Assembly (NCBI GenBank): GCA_030603065.1
Contig: JAUVYN010000011.1
Span: forward strand, 1-60,984
Reading direction: 5' to 3'
Length of the DNA stretch: 60,984 bases
DNA from: Pseudomonas sp.
Lineage (GTDB): Bacteria; Pseudomonadota; Gammaproteobacteria; Pseudomonadales; Pseudomonadaceae
Shown one piece after another: positions 1 to 9,062 of the stretch (positions within the stretch are counted from its first letter, which is position 1; each line of letters opens with the position of its first letter). Made by a program: the position numbers and the translations under genes. Under the pieces are notes generated by a model that saw only the letters and a program-made list of their open reading frames with translations, had not been told where the DNA came from and searched no databases.

Positions 1-1278
1 GTGAAACAGAGCGAACAGTACCAACTGGTCATCCGCAGCCTCTCCGACAGGCTGGTCGATGCGCAGGCACCGATTCGCGTACTGGATGCGATCAAGTGGG
101 ATGACAGCGTTCGCGAGGAATTCTTCCGCAAGCGCTGCAAGAGTCTGCCGCCCGTCGATGCCGACTACTACGCCCAGCGTCCGCTCAGCTTCGACCCTGC
201 CGAGCGTCTGCAACTGTTCCAGGACATCGAGCGCGACATCACCCGCCAGCTGGGTACCTTCAACCCGGTCGGCCAGATCATGCGCCGCATGTGCCGCGAA
301 TATCGCATGGTGATTCGCATGCTGGAGGGCCGTGGTACGCCCGAGCTCGGGCGAATTTCCCAGGAACTGTACGGCTCCGCGTCCGACGCCTTCCACGCCG
401 GCGACCCGACCCTGACCGATCTCGGCATCATGCTCAGCGAATCGCTGACCAATATTGGCACCGATCTGGGCCGCGAGCCCAAGACCATCGCCGCGCCGGA
501 AGCCGTGGCCATTTTGCAGGAGCGCATGGACCAGGCCTTCCCGGATGACCGCGCCGTGCGGGTATTCGAATCCGACGGCATCGTTGCCGATGCGGCAGCC
601 GGCGCGGATTACATCAAGATTCGCAGTGATGCCAAGTTCAACCAGCGTGACCTGAAGATTCTGGCGGTGCACGAAGGCATGGTGCACGTGGCGACCAGTC
701 TCAACGGGCAGCACCAGCCGATCTGTACCTTCCTGGCCAAGGGTCCGCCGTCTTCCACCGTGACCCAGGAAGGTCTGGCGATTCTGATGGAGGTGATCAC
801 CTTCGCCTCGTACCCGGCACGTCTGCGCAAGCTGACCAACCGTACGCGCGCCATTCAGCTGGCCGAGTCGGGTGCGAACTTTCTCGAGGTCTTCGAGTTC
901 TATCGGGGCGAGGGGTATACCCGCGAGGAGAGCTACACCAATGCCAGTCGGGTATTCCGTGGCTCCAGCGCCGAGGGGCTGCCCTTCACCAAGGATCTGG
1001 CCTATCTCAAGGGCTTCATTCTTACCTACAACTATATCCAGCTCGCCGTGCGCAAGGGCAAGCTAAACCAGATTCCGCTGCTGTTCTGCGGCAAGACCAC
1101 GCTGGAAGACATGCGCACCCTGAATCAACTGGTCGACGAGGGGCTGGTGGTGCCGCCGCGTTATCTGCCCGAGCCCTTCGCCGATCTGAACGCCCTTAGC
1201 GCCTGGATGTGCTTCTCCGGATTTCTCAATAATCTGAGTCTCGATCGTATCGAGGCCGACTACGCCAACATTCTGTGA
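1..1278 (+). CDS. QEGLA-motif protein (DUF1704), putative metallopeptidase
   Basis: The protein has an HExxxH motif (H224, E225, H229) followed by a QEGLA motif at residues 256-260, the pair that defines the DUF1704 / 'flavohemoglobin expression-modulating QEGLA motif' family. Family knowledge: eukaryotic relatives (KIAA0895L/MATCAP) are zinc tyrosine carboxypeptidases acting on tubulin; the bacterial substrate is unknown. No signal peptide or membrane segment is seen, so it is probably cytoplasmic. The GTG at base 1 gives 425 residues, close to family length, but it lies on the window edge and a longer N-terminus cannot be excluded. Its stop overlaps a GTG that could start the next frame. 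Peptidase activity is inferred from motif and fold family only. Confidence 0.8.
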   Translation: MKQSEQYQLVIRSLSDRLVDAQAPIRVLDAIKWDDSVREEFFRKRCKSLPPVDADYYAQRPLSFDPAERLQLFQDIERDITRQLGTFNPVGQIMRRMCREYRMVIRMLEGRGTPELGRISQELYGSASDAFHAGDPTLTDLGIMLSESLTNIGTDLGREPKTIAAPEAVAILQERMDQAFPDDRAVRVFESDGIVADAAAGADYIKIRSDAKFNQRDLKILAVHEGMVHVATSLNGQHQPICTFLAKGPPSSTVTQEGLAILMEVITFASYPARLRKLTNRTRAIQLAESGANFLEVFEFYRGEGYTREESYTNASRVFRGSSAEGLPFTKDLAYLKGFILTYNYIQLAVRKGKLNQIPLLFCGKTTLEDMRTLNQLVDEGLVVPPRYLPEPFADLNALSAWMCFSGFLNNLSLDRIEADYANIL

Positions 1279-1286
1279 CGGACATT

Positions 1287-1622
1287 ATGGATCAACAGGA
1301 AAAGCCCGAAATCTACAAGCTGCCCTACATTCTCACCGCCATGGCGACCGTACTGGTCACGGTGATGATGCTGCATTTCTATGGTTATCTGAACTATGCC
1401 CGCGAAGACGAAGGGCTTCTCGTTGCCGAGTTCAGTCTGGTCACCGTTGGTTCGGCAGAAGCAGGGCAGTTGCGCAGCAGGCCGGCCGATCAGGTGGCCG
1501 AGTGCGTGGATGGCGTACTGGTTTTGCATGATAGTCGCCATAATGCGCTGTCGGGCATTCTGGTCGATCAGCGACAGCGCGTCGTGCGCTGCACGGCACA
1601 AAGCGTTCCGGCGGCGGATTAG
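1287..1622 (+). CDS. small single-pass membrane protein, unknown function
   Basis: The frame is open from a GTG at 1275 that overlaps the stop of the QEGLA gene. I prefer the ATG at 1287, giving 111 residues. Residues about 14-34 form one hydrophobic segment. The C-terminal half is soluble, with two cysteines (near residues 71 and 99) that could be periplasmic. I do not recognise a family. It sits 9 bases after the QEGLA gene and 2 bases before ung, so it is probably co-transcribed with both. Reality is supported by tight packing and the hydrophobic segment; function is unknown. Confidence 0.6.
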   Translation: MDQQEKPEIYKLPYILTAMATVLVTVMMLHFYGYLNYAREDEGLLVAEFSLVTVGSAEAGQLRSRPADQVAECVDGVLVLHDSRHNALSGILVDQRQRVVRCTAQSVPAAD

Positions 1623-1624
1623 TC

Positions 1625-2344
1625 ATGGCAGAGAGGGATGTACAGCTCGAACCCAGCTGGAAGAAGGCTCTGGCAGATGAGTTCGAGCAGCCCTACATGA
1701 AGGCATTGCGTGGATTTCTGCTGGAGCAGAAGGCGTTGGGCAAGGTGGTGTATCCGCCAGGCCCCTGTATCTTCAACGCATTGAACAGCGCGCCGCTCGA
1801 GGCGGTAAAAGTGGTGATCATCGGCCAGGACCCCTATCACGGACCGGGCCAGGCGCATGGGCTCAGCTTTTCGGTACCGCCTGGCGTGCGACCGCCACCT
1901 TCGCTGCAGAACATCTTCAAGGAATTGCAGCGCGACCTGGGCTTACCTGTGCCCCGGCATGGCTGCCTGCAGGCCTGGGCTTCCCAGGGTGTTCTGCTGC
2001 TGAACGCGGTTCTGACCGTCGAGCAGGGCCTCGCCGGCTCCCATGCCAACAAGGGCTGGGAGCGCTTCACCTCAAAAGTCATTGACGTCCTCAATCGGGA
2101 TCGCGACCACCTCGTGTTCATGCTGTGGGGCAGTCACGCCCAGAAAAAGGGCCAGCAGATCGATCGCAACCGCCATCTGGTGCTGACCTCGGCGCATCCG
2201 TCTCCCTTGTCGGCACATCGAGGATTCCTGGGCAATGGTCATTTCTCCAGCGCCAACGCCTATCTTGATAAGCATGGTCGCTCGCCTATTGACTGGTCCT
2301 TGCCCGACAGTACAGTAGAGTTGAACAACGCTACTGCACCCTAG
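1625..2344 (+). CDS. ung: uracil-DNA glycosylase, family 1
   Basis: Removes uracil from DNA by cleaving the N-glycosidic bond, starting base-excision repair in the cytoplasm. The water-activating motif GQDPYH is at residues 67-72 (catalytic D69), and the DNA-intercalation loop [10 protein letters not shown] starts at H191. Length 239 is slightly longer than the usual 225-230. The ATG start follows the upstream small membrane protein by 2 bases, so the two are likely translated from one message. No missing catalytic residue is seen. Confidence 0.97.
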   Translation: MAERDVQLEPSWKKALADEFEQPYMKALRGFLLEQKALGKVVYPPGPCIFNALNSAPLEAVKVVIIGQDPYHGPGQAHGLSFSVPPGVRPPPSLQNIFKELQRDLGLPVPRHGCLQAWASQGVLLLNAVLTVEQGLAGSHANKGWERFTSKVIDVLNRDRDHLVFMLWGSHAQKKGQQIDRNRHLVLTSAHPSPLSAHRGFLGNGHFSSANAYLDKHGRSPIDWSLPDSTVELNNATAP

Positions 2345-2409
2345 GGGCCGGCGGCCGGTTGTAATGGAAAGGTACGCCGTGGCCGGTTCCGCTTAGTCAG
2401 GAGACTGCC

Positions 2410-3225
2410 ATGGAACACGTCCCGCAACCCTACACCGCGCTGGTGCCTCGGACCGATCGGCTGGTCGTGCAGAAGGTCGGCCACACCGCGCTTCTTACCG
2501 TCGATAACCCGCCTGCCAACACCTGGGACAGCGATACCTTGCATGGGCTGATCGAGCTGATCGCCCATCTGGACCAGGATCCGGAAATTTATGCGCTGGT
2601 GGTTACCGGGCGCGGCGAACGATTCTTTTCGGCAGGGGCGGATCTTAAGCTGTTCGCGGACGGCGACAAGGCGCGCGCGCGCATGATGGCGCGACTCTTT
2701 GGTAGCGCCTTCGAGGCGTTGCGCGACTTTTCCGGGGTTACCATTGCCGCGATCAACGGCTTTGCGCTGGGGGGTGGCCTCGAGTGCGCTCTGGCCTGTG
2801 ATATACGTATTGCGGAACGCCAGGCCCAGCTTGGTCTGCCGGAAGCGAGTGTCGGTCTGCTCCCCTGCGCTGGCGGCACACAGGCACTGGCCTGGCTGGT
2901 AGGCGAGGGGTGGGCCAAGCGGATGATTCTCTGCGGCGAGCGGGTCGACGGAGTCAAGGCTGAACGCATCGGCCTGGTCGAAGAGGTAGTGGAAGAGGGC
3001 CAGGCTCTTCCTGTTGCGCTGCGTCTTGCTGCTCAGGTAGCCCGCCAGAGTCCTCGAGCGGTACGCGCGAGCAAGGCGCTGATCCAGGGCGCGCGGTCGC
3101 AGTCGCCGAACAGTCTGTTGCCGCGTGAGCGGGAGGCGTTCGTGGATCTTTTTGACTATGAGGATACTCTGGAAGGGGTGTCAGCCTTCTTCGACCGGCG
3201 CCCTCCGCGCTGGACCAACCGCTGA
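2410..3225 (+). CDS. enoyl-CoA hydratase/isomerase family protein
   Basis: Crotonase-fold enzyme, 271 residues. The oxyanion-hole segment FSAGAD is at 73-78 and the GGG stretch at 121-123. Two acidic residues at the catalytic positions are present (E125 in GGGLE and E145 in LPEAS), which favours a true hydratase. The substrate cannot be told from sequence; fatty-acid or amino-acid breakdown is likely. A CAGGAG ribosome site precedes the ATG. It is followed by a palindromic terminator and faces the HDOD gene on the other strand. It stands alone rather than in a beta-oxidation operon. Confidence 0.88.
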   Translation: MEHVPQPYTALVPRTDRLVVQKVGHTALLTVDNPPANTWDSDTLHGLIELIAHLDQDPEIYALVVTGRGERFFSAGADLKLFADGDKARARMMARLFGSAFEALRDFSGVTIAAINGFALGGGLECALACDIRIAERQAQLGLPEASVGLLPCAGGTQALAWLVGEGWAKRMILCGERVDGVKAERIGLVEEVVEEGQALPVALRLAAQVARQSPRAVRASKALIQGARSQSPNSLLPREREAFVDLFDYEDTLEGVSAFFDRRPPRWTNR

Positions 3226-3229
3226 ACCA

Positions 3230-3249
3230 AGAGCCCCGGCCGGGGCTCT
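3230..3249. terminator. bidirectional hairpin between convergent genes
   Basis: A perfect 20-base inverted repeat (arms AGAGCCCCGG and CCGGGGCTCT) lies in the 40-base gap between the enoyl-CoA hydratase gene and the convergent HDOD gene. No strong T-run follows on either side, so efficiency is uncertain, but position and symmetry fit a shared terminator. Confidence 0.65.
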
Positions 3250-3265
3250 CTCGACTTCCGGCGAA

Positions 3266-4093
3266 TCAGCCGAGCAGTTGCATCGCTGCTTCCATTTCCG
3301 CGGAGAGATCCTCCTCGTCGTCTGAATTGTTTAGTCCGAGCTTGGCGAAAGAAGGTATTCCCGCCGTATCCAGCTGAGCGAAGGGGTGATCGGTTCCCGC
3401 CAGGCTCTGCAGCAGCGCAACCTGAACGATATCGGAGTAATCCACGGCGGGAGAATTGCGCTGGAAATCGAGATGTTCGCTGGGGACATGGCGCAGTGGT
3501 GCGGGGAAGTCCCAGGCTTCCAGGATTCTGTCGCCGAGGATTGGGTGGATGCGTTCGATGACCAACTCCAGGCTCTGTGGATCGGCCAGCAGATCATCGT
3601 GCTCTTCGGCGTAGCTGAGGACCGGCAACACCCCGATGGAGTGGACCAGCCCGGCAAGTGTGGCTTGGTCCGGCTTGAGGCGGGTGTAATGCCGGCAAAG
3701 CACATGGCTGATGCCGGCGACTTCGGTGCTGCGCGACCAGACCTGGCGCATGCGCTGGTCGATCACATCCGAAGTGGCCTGGAACATCTGTGCCATAGCC
3801 AGACCTGTCGCCAGGTTGGCGGTATAGGAGATCCCAAGGCGGTTGACCGCCATACTCAGATCGGTGATTTCCTGGCGAGTCCGCAGCAGTGGACTGTTTA
3901 CCACCTTGATCAGTCGCGCGCTGAGCGCTGCATCCGAACTGATCTCACGGACCAGCATTGGAATGCTGACGTCCGGGTCTTCGGCTGCTTCCCGCACGCG
4001 CAGGGCGACTTCAGGGAGCGTCGGTAGTACCAGGCGATCCTTCTCGATCGCCTCCATCAATTGATCCTGAATCCTTTGGGCGAGATCTGTCAT
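3266..4093 (-). CDS. HDOD domain protein
   Basis: A 275-residue protein made mostly of one HDOD domain (about residues 18-215), a family related to HD phosphohydrolases but usually lacking the metal ligands, and often a regulatory scaffold in signalling. The segment TLPEVALRV near the start and the stretch AVNRLGISYTANLATGL are typical of the family. No receiver, GGDEF or EAL domain is attached. The ATG lies 3 bases after the ygfZ stop, with AAGGA inside the end of ygfZ, so the two are co-transcribed. The partner and output are unknown. Confidence 0.85.
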   Translation of the reverse strand: MTDLAQRIQDQLMEAIEKDRLVLPTLPEVALRVREAAEDPDVSIPMLVREISSDAALSARLIKVVNSPLLRTRQEITDLSMAVNRLGISYTANLATGLAMAQMFQATSDVIDQRMRQVWSRSTEVAGISHVLCRHYTRLKPDQATLAGLVHSIGVLPVLSYAEEHDDLLADPQSLELVIERIHPILGDRILEAWDFPAPLRHVPSEHLDFQRNSPAVDYSDIVQVALLQSLAGTDHPFAQLDTAGIPSFAKLGLNNSDDEEDLSAEMEAAMQLLG

Positions 4094-4096
4094 GGG

Positions 4097-5128
4097 TTAG
4101 TCCTTTGCTTGATGATCACTCGCCGCTTCGCTGGCGGCCAGTTCCGATTTGTACGGCAAGTCGGAAAGGATCAATGAAGGTCCATTGATATCCACCAGTC
4201 CGATTGGAGATTGTGCCGCATCCTTTTGGAGGACCGCCAGCATTTCGACGCTCTCTGCAGCGCGTGCTGCCAGGACGATCTCGCCTACACCGCGCCCAGT
4301 GTGCAGATCGACTATCGGGCTGCCGGGAAGAGGGGCCTCGGGGATGTTCGCCTTCAATCGGTACATGCGCCGTTTCAGAGAGCCGAGATACTGCATCCTG
4401 GCGACGATTTCCTGGCCTGTGTAACAGCCCTTGCGAAAGCTCACGCCCCCAAGCAGCTGCATGTTGAGCATTTGCGGTATGAAGCTTTCGTAGGTTTGCT
4501 CAGTCACCTGGCCAAGGCCGTTGCGGATGCAGCCGAGTAGCCAGTCCTCTGTCGACGCAGGCATGGCTGTCGTTCGGAGACGCTGGATTGCCGACTCGGT
4601 GGCGTCCGCCTCCAGCCAGATTTCGTAGGCCGCGTCGGCCACTTTGAAGACCGTTCCGGCCGAAGTCCGATTGCCACCATTTATGGAGGCCGGAGGCTCG
4701 AGCCCGGCATGGCTAAGCGCTGTATCGGCGGCTGGCCCCCACAGGCCAATCCGTCTCCAGAGCTGGCTGGCGTCACTCAGTTGGGTCTTGAAGAATGCGG
4801 CGTATTTGGCCAGTTCGAGCCGCTGTCGCTCCACCAGTTCGGTACGCATCGCCAGCAGGTACTCGTTTTCGTCCATTCGCACCAGACGGAACGAGGACTG
4901 CATGCGACCCTTGGGATTGCAGCGCGCCCCCGGGCGGCTGTCGTGCAGCGCCAGCGAGGCCACATCGCAGGTGATCTGGCCCTGCAGGAAGCGCGCGGAA
5001 TCCGGCCCGCTGACAGCCAGAACCCCCTCGTGGGCAAGCGGGGCCATAAAGGTGCCCTGGGCTGCGCGGAGAGGCTCGTCCGGGAACACGGTGGCCGGCG
5101 TCGCAACGGGCGCGGTTGTCTGGGTCAT
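4097..5128 (-). CDS. ygfZ: folate-binding protein YgfZ
   Basis: YgfZ is a tetrahydrofolate-dependent protein related to the GcvT aminomethyltransferase and supports repair or assembly of certain iron-sulfur enzymes, including MiaB. The family signature KGCYTGQE is present with its conserved cysteine at C235, in a protein of 343 residues. It is divergent from sdhE and is followed by the HDOD gene at 3 bases. The pairing with sdhE, a flavinylation factor for succinate dehydrogenase, puts two cofactor-maintenance genes back to back, as in many gammaproteobacteria. Confidence 0.93.
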   Translation of the reverse strand: MTQTTAPVATPATVFPDEPLRAAQGTFMAPLAHEGVLAVSGPDSARFLQGQITCDVASLALHDSRPGARCNPKGRMQSSFRLVRMDENEYLLAMRTELVERQRLELAKYAAFFKTQLSDASQLWRRIGLWGPAADTALSHAGLEPPASINGGNRTSAGTVFKVADAAYEIWLEADATESAIQRLRTTAMPASTEDWLLGCIRNGLGQVTEQTYESFIPQMLNMQLLGGVSFRKGCYTGQEIVARMQYLGSLKRRMYRLKANIPEAPLPGSPIVDLHTGRGVGEIVLAARAAESVEMLAVLQKDAAQSPIGLVDINGPSLILSDLPYKSELAASEAASDHQAKD

Positions 5129-5196
5129 GGGAGCTTGCCTGTATCGGTTGTATTCAACGGTTACATCATAGGTCCATCAGGGTTGCCTTGTCAGCG

Positions 5197-5225
5197 TCAC
5201 GCTGTAGTGAAACAGACGCTATAAT
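5197..5225 (+). promoter_or_regulatory. sigma-70-type promoter of sdhE-ygfX
   Basis: A perfect TATAAT at 5220-5225 lies 47 bases before the chosen sdhE start. The -35 at 17-base spacing (TCACGC, 5197-5202) is poor. A palindrome CAGCG-TCA-CGCTG (5192-5204) overlaps the -35 and could be an operator. Its position inside the longer reading frame upstream is one reason to reject the early sdhE start. Confidence 0.5.
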
Positions 5226-5271
5226 GAAGCACGTGGTGCAGCCGCTACACGATCTGAGCATGGAGATGTCG

Positions 5272-5526
5272 ATGTCCGCCGAGGTGGAATTCAAGCGTTT
5301 GTTCTGGCATAGCCGGCGTGGGATGCTGGAGCTTGATGTGTTGTTGGGGCCATTCCTCGAAGAGGCCTATCGGGACCTGGATGCGGCTGATCAGGCGCGT
5401 TACCGGAAGCTGCTCGACTGCGAGGACCAGGACATGTTCGGCTGGTTCATGCAGCGCGGCGAGCCCGACGACCCGGATCTCAAACGTATCGTGAGGATGA
5501 TATTGGATCGTGTCCAGCCCAACTGA
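5272..5526 (+). CDS. sdhE: FAD assembly factor SdhE (CptB)
   Basis: Small protein of 84 residues that promotes covalent attachment of FAD to the SdhA flavoprotein subunit; in E. coli it was also proposed as antitoxin CptB. The defining RGxxE motif is visible at R16-G17-M18-L19-E20. The reading frame stays open upstream to 5116, but family length, the promoter at 5197-5225 and the match beginning at MSAEVEF support ATG 5272. It overlaps ygfX by 17 bases. Confidence 0.92.
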   Translation: MSAEVEFKRLFWHSRRGMLELDVLLGPFLEEAYRDLDAADQARYRKLLDCEDQDMFGWFMQRGEPDDPDLKRIVRMILDRVQPN

Positions 5527-5962
5527 CTTTCTCATGCTGCAACGCCGCCCGTCCCGCTATCTGGGGGCCGGCGTCCTGCTGATTACCGGTCTGGCCCTGG
5601 TAGCGCTCTATCGTAGCGCCTTGCCGGTCGTCGGTGCCGGCCTGTGCATGACCGCCGTGCTGATCTATTGCTGGTGGCTCTGGCCACGGCAGGTCAGCCT
5701 GCGCCATGCTCAGTCGGTGACCGGTCTGCGCTTCGACAGCCACGGCTGGCACCTGCTGCGGCGCGATGGCAGCGAGGCGGGAGCGGACCTGCAGCCGGAT
5801 ACCTTCGTCAGCGCTTTTCTCACCGTGGTGCGGTTGCGCGAGCCGGGCCGGCTGATGCCCGTGTCGGTGATTCTGCCCGCGGACTCGGCGCCGGAGGATG
5901 CCTTGCGTCGTCTGCGTCTGCGGTTGCGCTTCAGTCGTCAGCGCTGGGCGGCAGCAGAATAG
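5510..5962 (+). CDS. YgfX/CptA-like inner membrane protein
   Basis: A protein of about 150 residues with two adjacent hydrophobic helices (about 17-35 and 38-57) and a soluble C-terminal half. This matches the YgfX (CptA) family always found after sdhE. E. coli CptA was described as a toxin acting on MreB and FtsZ, but its physiological role is disputed. The start used is a GTG overlapping sdhE by 17 bases; an in-frame ATG at 5534 is an alternative. Its last 32 bases overlap the 3' end of nadB on the other strand. Confidence 0.8.
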   Translation: MSSPTDFLMLQRRPSRYLGAGVLLITGLALVALYRSALPVVGAGLCMTAVLIYCWWLWPRQVSLRHAQSVTGLRFDSHGWHLLRRDGSEAGADLQPDTFVSAFLTVVRLREPGRLMPVSVILPADSAPEDALRRLRLRLRFSRQRWAAAE

Positions 5963-7541
5963 TGTCCTGCGCCGTGGGCAGCATGGCAGGGTAATCCAGT
6001 GTGTAGTGCAGGCCACGGCTTTCCTTGCGTTCGATCGCCGAGCGGATTATCAGATCAGCCACCAGCGCCAGGTTGCGAAGTTCCAGCAGGTCGCGACTGA
6101 CCCGATAGTTGCTGTAGAACTCGTGGATTTCCGCAAGCAGCATGTCTACCCGGTGCTTTGCACGCTGTAATCGTTTGGTCGTCCGTACGATGCCCACGTA
6201 GTCCCACATGAAACGGCGCAACTCGTCCCAGTTGTGGGAGATGATCACGTCCTCGTCCGAATCGGTCACCTGGCTTTCATCCCAGCGCGGCAGGTTGGTC
6301 GGCATCGGCGTGCCGCCCAGCTTGGTGAGGATGTCCTGAGCAGCGGTACGCCCGTAAACGATGCATTCGAGAAGCGAGTTGCTGGCCATCCGGTTGGCGC
6401 CGTGCAGACCGGTGAAGCTGGTTTCGCCGATGGCATAGAGGCTCTGCACATCGGTCAGACCCTGCGGATCGACGATCACTCCGCCACAGGTATAGTGCGC
6501 GGCGGGTACCACCGGAATAGGTTCCTTGGTGATATCGATGCCAAAATCCAGGCAGCGCTCGTAGACCGTGGGGAAGTGGCTGCGGATGAAGGATTCGGGC
6601 TTGTGAGTGATGTCCAGGTAGACGCAGTCCAGGCCAAGACGCTTCATCTCATGGTCGATCGCACGGGCGACGATATCACGCGGGGCCAGCTCCTCGCGCT
6701 TGTCAAATCTCGGCATGAAGCGACTGCCGTCAGGTAGCTTCAGCAGCGCGCCTTCTCCACGCAGTGCTTCGGTGATGAGAAAGGACTTGGCCTTGGGGTG
6801 ATAGAGGCAGGTCGGATGGAACTGGTTGAACTCCATATTGGCGACTCTGCAACCGGCTCGCCATGCCATGGCGATGCCATCTCCGGATGCGCTGTCAGGA
6901 TTGCTGCTGTACAGGTAGACCTTGCTGGCGCCGCCTGTGGCCAGCACGGTGAATCGGGCGGCGAAGGTTTCCACCCGGCCGGTGCGACGGTTCAGTACGT
7001 AGGCTCCCAGGCAGCGGCGGCCGGATAGCCCGAGTTTGTGTGTGGTGATCAGGTCGACTGCGACCCGATCTTCCAGCAGTTCGATGTTGTCGTGTTCCTG
7101 CGCGCGGCGTAGCAGAGTGGTGAAGATGGCTGCACCAGTCGCGTCCGCGGCATGGATGATCCGCCGATGGCTGTGACCCCCTTCGCGGGTCAGATGAAAG
7201 TCCTCGGCTTCGCTGCCATCCTCGCGCAGTTCGCGGGTGAAGGGGACGCCCTGGTCTACCAGCCAGCCGATGGCTTCCTTGCTGTGTCCGACGATCTGCC
7301 GAACGGCATCCTCATGGCAGAGTCCCCCGCCGGCAATTAGCGTATCCTGCACGTGGGCGTCGACCGTGTCGCTGTCGTCCAGGACGGCAGCTACCCCACC
7401 CTGGGCCCAGAAAGTGGAGCCTTCCGAGAGCTGCCCCTTGCTCAGGACGGCCACACGGAGTTCCGCGGCAAGATGCAGGGCGAGGGTGAGGCCAGCGGCG
7501 CCGCTGCCAATTACCAGAACGTCATATTCCATCTGCGCCAT
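5931..7541 (-). CDS. nadB: L-aspartate oxidase
   Basis: FAD enzyme oxidising L-aspartate to iminoaspartate, the first step of de novo NAD synthesis, in partnership with NadA. The N-terminal dinucleotide-binding motif GSGAAGL is at residues 12-18, and the length of 536 fits the family. It is divergent from algU, as in other Pseudomonas. The first ATG gives MAQMEYDV; an ATG three codons later is also possible. Its 3' end overlaps the end of ygfX. Confidence 0.96.
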   Translation of the reverse strand: MAQMEYDVLVIGSGAAGLTLALHLAAELRVAVLSKGQLSEGSTFWAQGGVAAVLDDSDTVDAHVQDTLIAGGGLCHEDAVRQIVGHSKEAIGWLVDQGVPFTRELREDGSEAEDFHLTREGGHSHRRIIHAADATGAAIFTTLLRRAQEHDNIELLEDRVAVDLITTHKLGLSGRRCLGAYVLNRRTGRVETFAARFTVLATGGASKVYLYSSNPDSASGDGIAMAWRAGCRVANMEFNQFHPTCLYHPKAKSFLITEALRGEGALLKLPDGSRFMPRFDKREELAPRDIVARAIDHEMKRLGLDCVYLDITHKPESFIRSHFPTVYERCLDFGIDITKEPIPVVPAAHYTCGGVIVDPQGLTDVQSLYAIGETSFTGLHGANRMASNSLLECIVYGRTAAQDILTKLGGTPMPTNLPRWDESQVTDSDEDVIISHNWDELRRFMWDYVGIVRTTKRLQRAKHRVDMLLAEIHEFYSNYRVSRDLLELRNLALVADLIIRSAIERKESRGLHYTLDYPAMLPTAQDTILLPPSADD

Positions 7542-7587
7542 ACTCTGCGATCCACGGTTGCCAGGGAAACCCCTTGAGGGGGCGATT

Positions 7588-7614
7588 AGTATATAGAAGC
7601 GTACTAGGTCACAA
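7588..7614 (-). promoter_or_regulatory. possible nadB promoter
   Basis: On the minus strand TTGTGA and TATACT are separated by 15 bases, about 47 bases upstream of the nadB ATG. The hexamers are good (4/6 and 5/6) but the spacer is short, so this is tentative. Confidence 0.35.
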
Positions 7615-7695
7615 TACTGCCATCTTCATGCGTTTCCGGACGGTTTTTGCGCCTGACCCGCTTGCGCCGGAGGAATATTTTGTCTTGGGGTCGCG

Positions 7696-7722
7696 GAACT
7701 TTTCTTCACGGATTTGCTCCTA
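7696..7722 (+). promoter_or_regulatory. second AlgU-type promoter upstream of algU
   Basis: GAACTT (7696-7701), a 16-base spacer and TCCTA (7718-7722) match the extracytoplasmic-sigma consensus recognised by AlgU/RpoE (GAACTT-N16-TCtga). It lies 48 bases upstream of a stronger copy, as expected for the multiple algU promoters known in P. aeruginosa. Confidence 0.5.
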
Positions 7723-7743
7723 TTCCTGAACCTGATAAGGGGA

Positions 7744-7770
7744 GAACTTTTGGCTACATTGCAGGTCTAT
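7744..7770 (+). promoter_or_regulatory. AlgU autoregulatory promoter
   Basis: GAACTT at 7744-7749, a 16-base spacer and TCTAT at 7766-7770. This is a perfect -35 and a good -10 for AlgU, starting transcription about 40 bases before the algU ATG. It predicts positive autoregulation of the cluster. Confidence 0.82.
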
Positions 7771-7816
7771 CTTAAGAGGGCAGGGATGTGGCCTCTTCGC
7801 GACGGAGAGCGGGGGC

Positions 7817-8392
7817 ATGGCTGAACAGACTGACCAGCAGCTGGTCGAACGGGTTCAAAAGGGTGACAAGCGTGCTTTCGATCTGCTGGTGCTCAAATAC
7901 CAGCACAAGATTCTCGCTCTGGTTACTCGTTTTGTACACGATACGCATGAAGCGCAGGATGTGGCGCAGGAAGCCTTTATCAAGGCCTATCGAGCCTTGG
8001 CGAACTTTCGCGGTGATAGCGCGTTCTATACTTGGTTGTATCGGATCGCTATCAATACTGCCAAGAATTACCTGGTTGCCAGGGGGCGGCGTCCACCGGA
8101 TTCGGATATAGCGGCCGAGGATGCCGAGTACTACGAGGGAGACAGTGCTCTCAAGGATATTCATTCGCCGGAACGCGATCTGCTACGCAACGAGATCGAA
8201 CATGTGGTCAATCGTACGTTGCAGCAGTTGCCAGACGATTTGAGAACGGCTTTGACCTTGCGCGAATTTGAAGGTTTGAGCTATGAAGACATTGCCGCTG
8301 TGATGGAATGCCCGGTCGGAACCGTCAGGTCCCGAATCTTCCGGGCTCGTGAGGCAATAGACAAAGCCCTGAAGCCCTTGCTGGAAGCATGA
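7817..8392 (+). CDS. algU: RNA polymerase sigma factor AlgU (RpoE/sigma-22)
   Basis: ECF sigma factor for envelope stress, alginate and biofilm genes; it directs RNA polymerase to GAACTT-type promoters. The 191-residue protein has region 2 at about 20-90 (with the EAQDVAQEAF stretch) and region 4 at about 130-182 (LSYEDIAAVM then GTVRSRIFRARE). The start is ATG 7817 behind a GGAG-rich stretch. It heads the cluster with mucA, mucB, mucC and mucD. MucA is expected to hold it at the inner membrane until regulated proteolysis. Confidence 0.97.
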   Translation: MAEQTDQQLVERVQKGDKRAFDLLVLKYQHKILALVTRFVHDTHEAQDVAQEAFIKAYRALANFRGDSAFYTWLYRIAINTAKNYLVARGRRPPDSDIAAEDAEYYEGDSALKDIHSPERDLLRNEIEHVVNRTLQQLPDDLRTALTLREFEGLSYEDIAAVMECPVGTVRSRIFRAREAIDKALKPLLEA

Positions 8393-8447
8393 GCCGGGCA
8401 CAGGGTTTAACACAGCGAGCCCCCCAAGGGCCTTTAGAGGTGCACCT

Positions 8448-9062
8448 ATGAAAAGCGAATCCTTGCAGGAGACTCTCTCTGCGCTCATGGATGACGAAGC
8501 CGGCGAACTGGAAATCCGGCGCGTCCTCCAGGCCACCGAACAGGATCCTGCCCTTCGCAGCACCTGGGACCGTTACCAGGTCGCCCGGTCTGTGATGCAC
8601 AAGGAGCCGTGGCAGGGCAAGATCGATCTGTCCGCCGGCATCGCTGCCGCGCTGGCCGACGAGCCGGCTCCTGTGGCCAAGACGCCGGTCGCTCAGGTGT
8701 CTGCCCTGTGGCAGAACATGGGCAAGCTGGCGGTTGCCGCCTCCGTTACGGTCGCAGTGCTGGTCGGGGTGAAAATGGTCAACCAGGATGCTGGTCCGGG
8801 CGAACCGGTCATGGCCGAGCGTCCAGCGGTCGAGCAGGCAGCGCCGGTCGCGGCTGCTCCGAGCGCCGCGCCAGTCGCCACACCGCAACAGGGTGGGGCG
8901 GTACTTGCAGGCTATCCGGCCAACTCCGAGGCAGCCCAGGCTCCGTCGGAATGGCAGGAAGGCCGCATCGGTGAATACATGCGTAGTCACGCCGAGCAGG
9001 GTGCCCAGGGCTCTCCGCAGCTGGTACCGCATGCCCGTGCAGCGAGTCTGGATGACAAGTAG
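8448..9062 (+). CDS. mucA: anti-sigma factor MucA (RseA family)
   Basis: Single-pass inner membrane protein that binds AlgU on the cytoplasmic side and MucB in the periplasm. The N-terminal domain (residues 1-70, LQETLSALMDDEAGELE) is the AlgU-binding part. One membrane segment covers about 91-110, then a Pro/Ala-rich linker and a periplasmic domain ending with ARAASLDDK. The frame is intact for 204 residues with no truncation of the kind that makes P. aeruginosa isolates mucoid. A palindrome AGGTGCACCT touches the start codon and contains the ribosome site. Its stop shares one base with the mucB GTG. Confidence 0.96.
   Translation: MKSESLQETLSALMDDEAGELEIRRVLQATEQDPALRSTWDRYQVARSVMHKEPWQGKIDLSAGIAAALADEPAPVAKTPVAQVSALWQNMGKLAVAASVTVAVLVGVKMVNQDAGPGEPVMAERPAVEQAAPVAAAPSAAPVATPQQGGAVLAGYPANSEAAQAPSEWQEGRIGEYMRSHAEQGAQGSPQLVPHARAASLDDK

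Noticed and set aside
5116-5271. Upstream extension of sdhE
   Set aside because: Would precede a TATAAT promoter and give a protein far longer than the SdhE family.
5272-5962. Novel toxin-antitoxin pair
   Set aside because: It matches the known sdhE-ygfX (CptBA) core pair and is not a new module.
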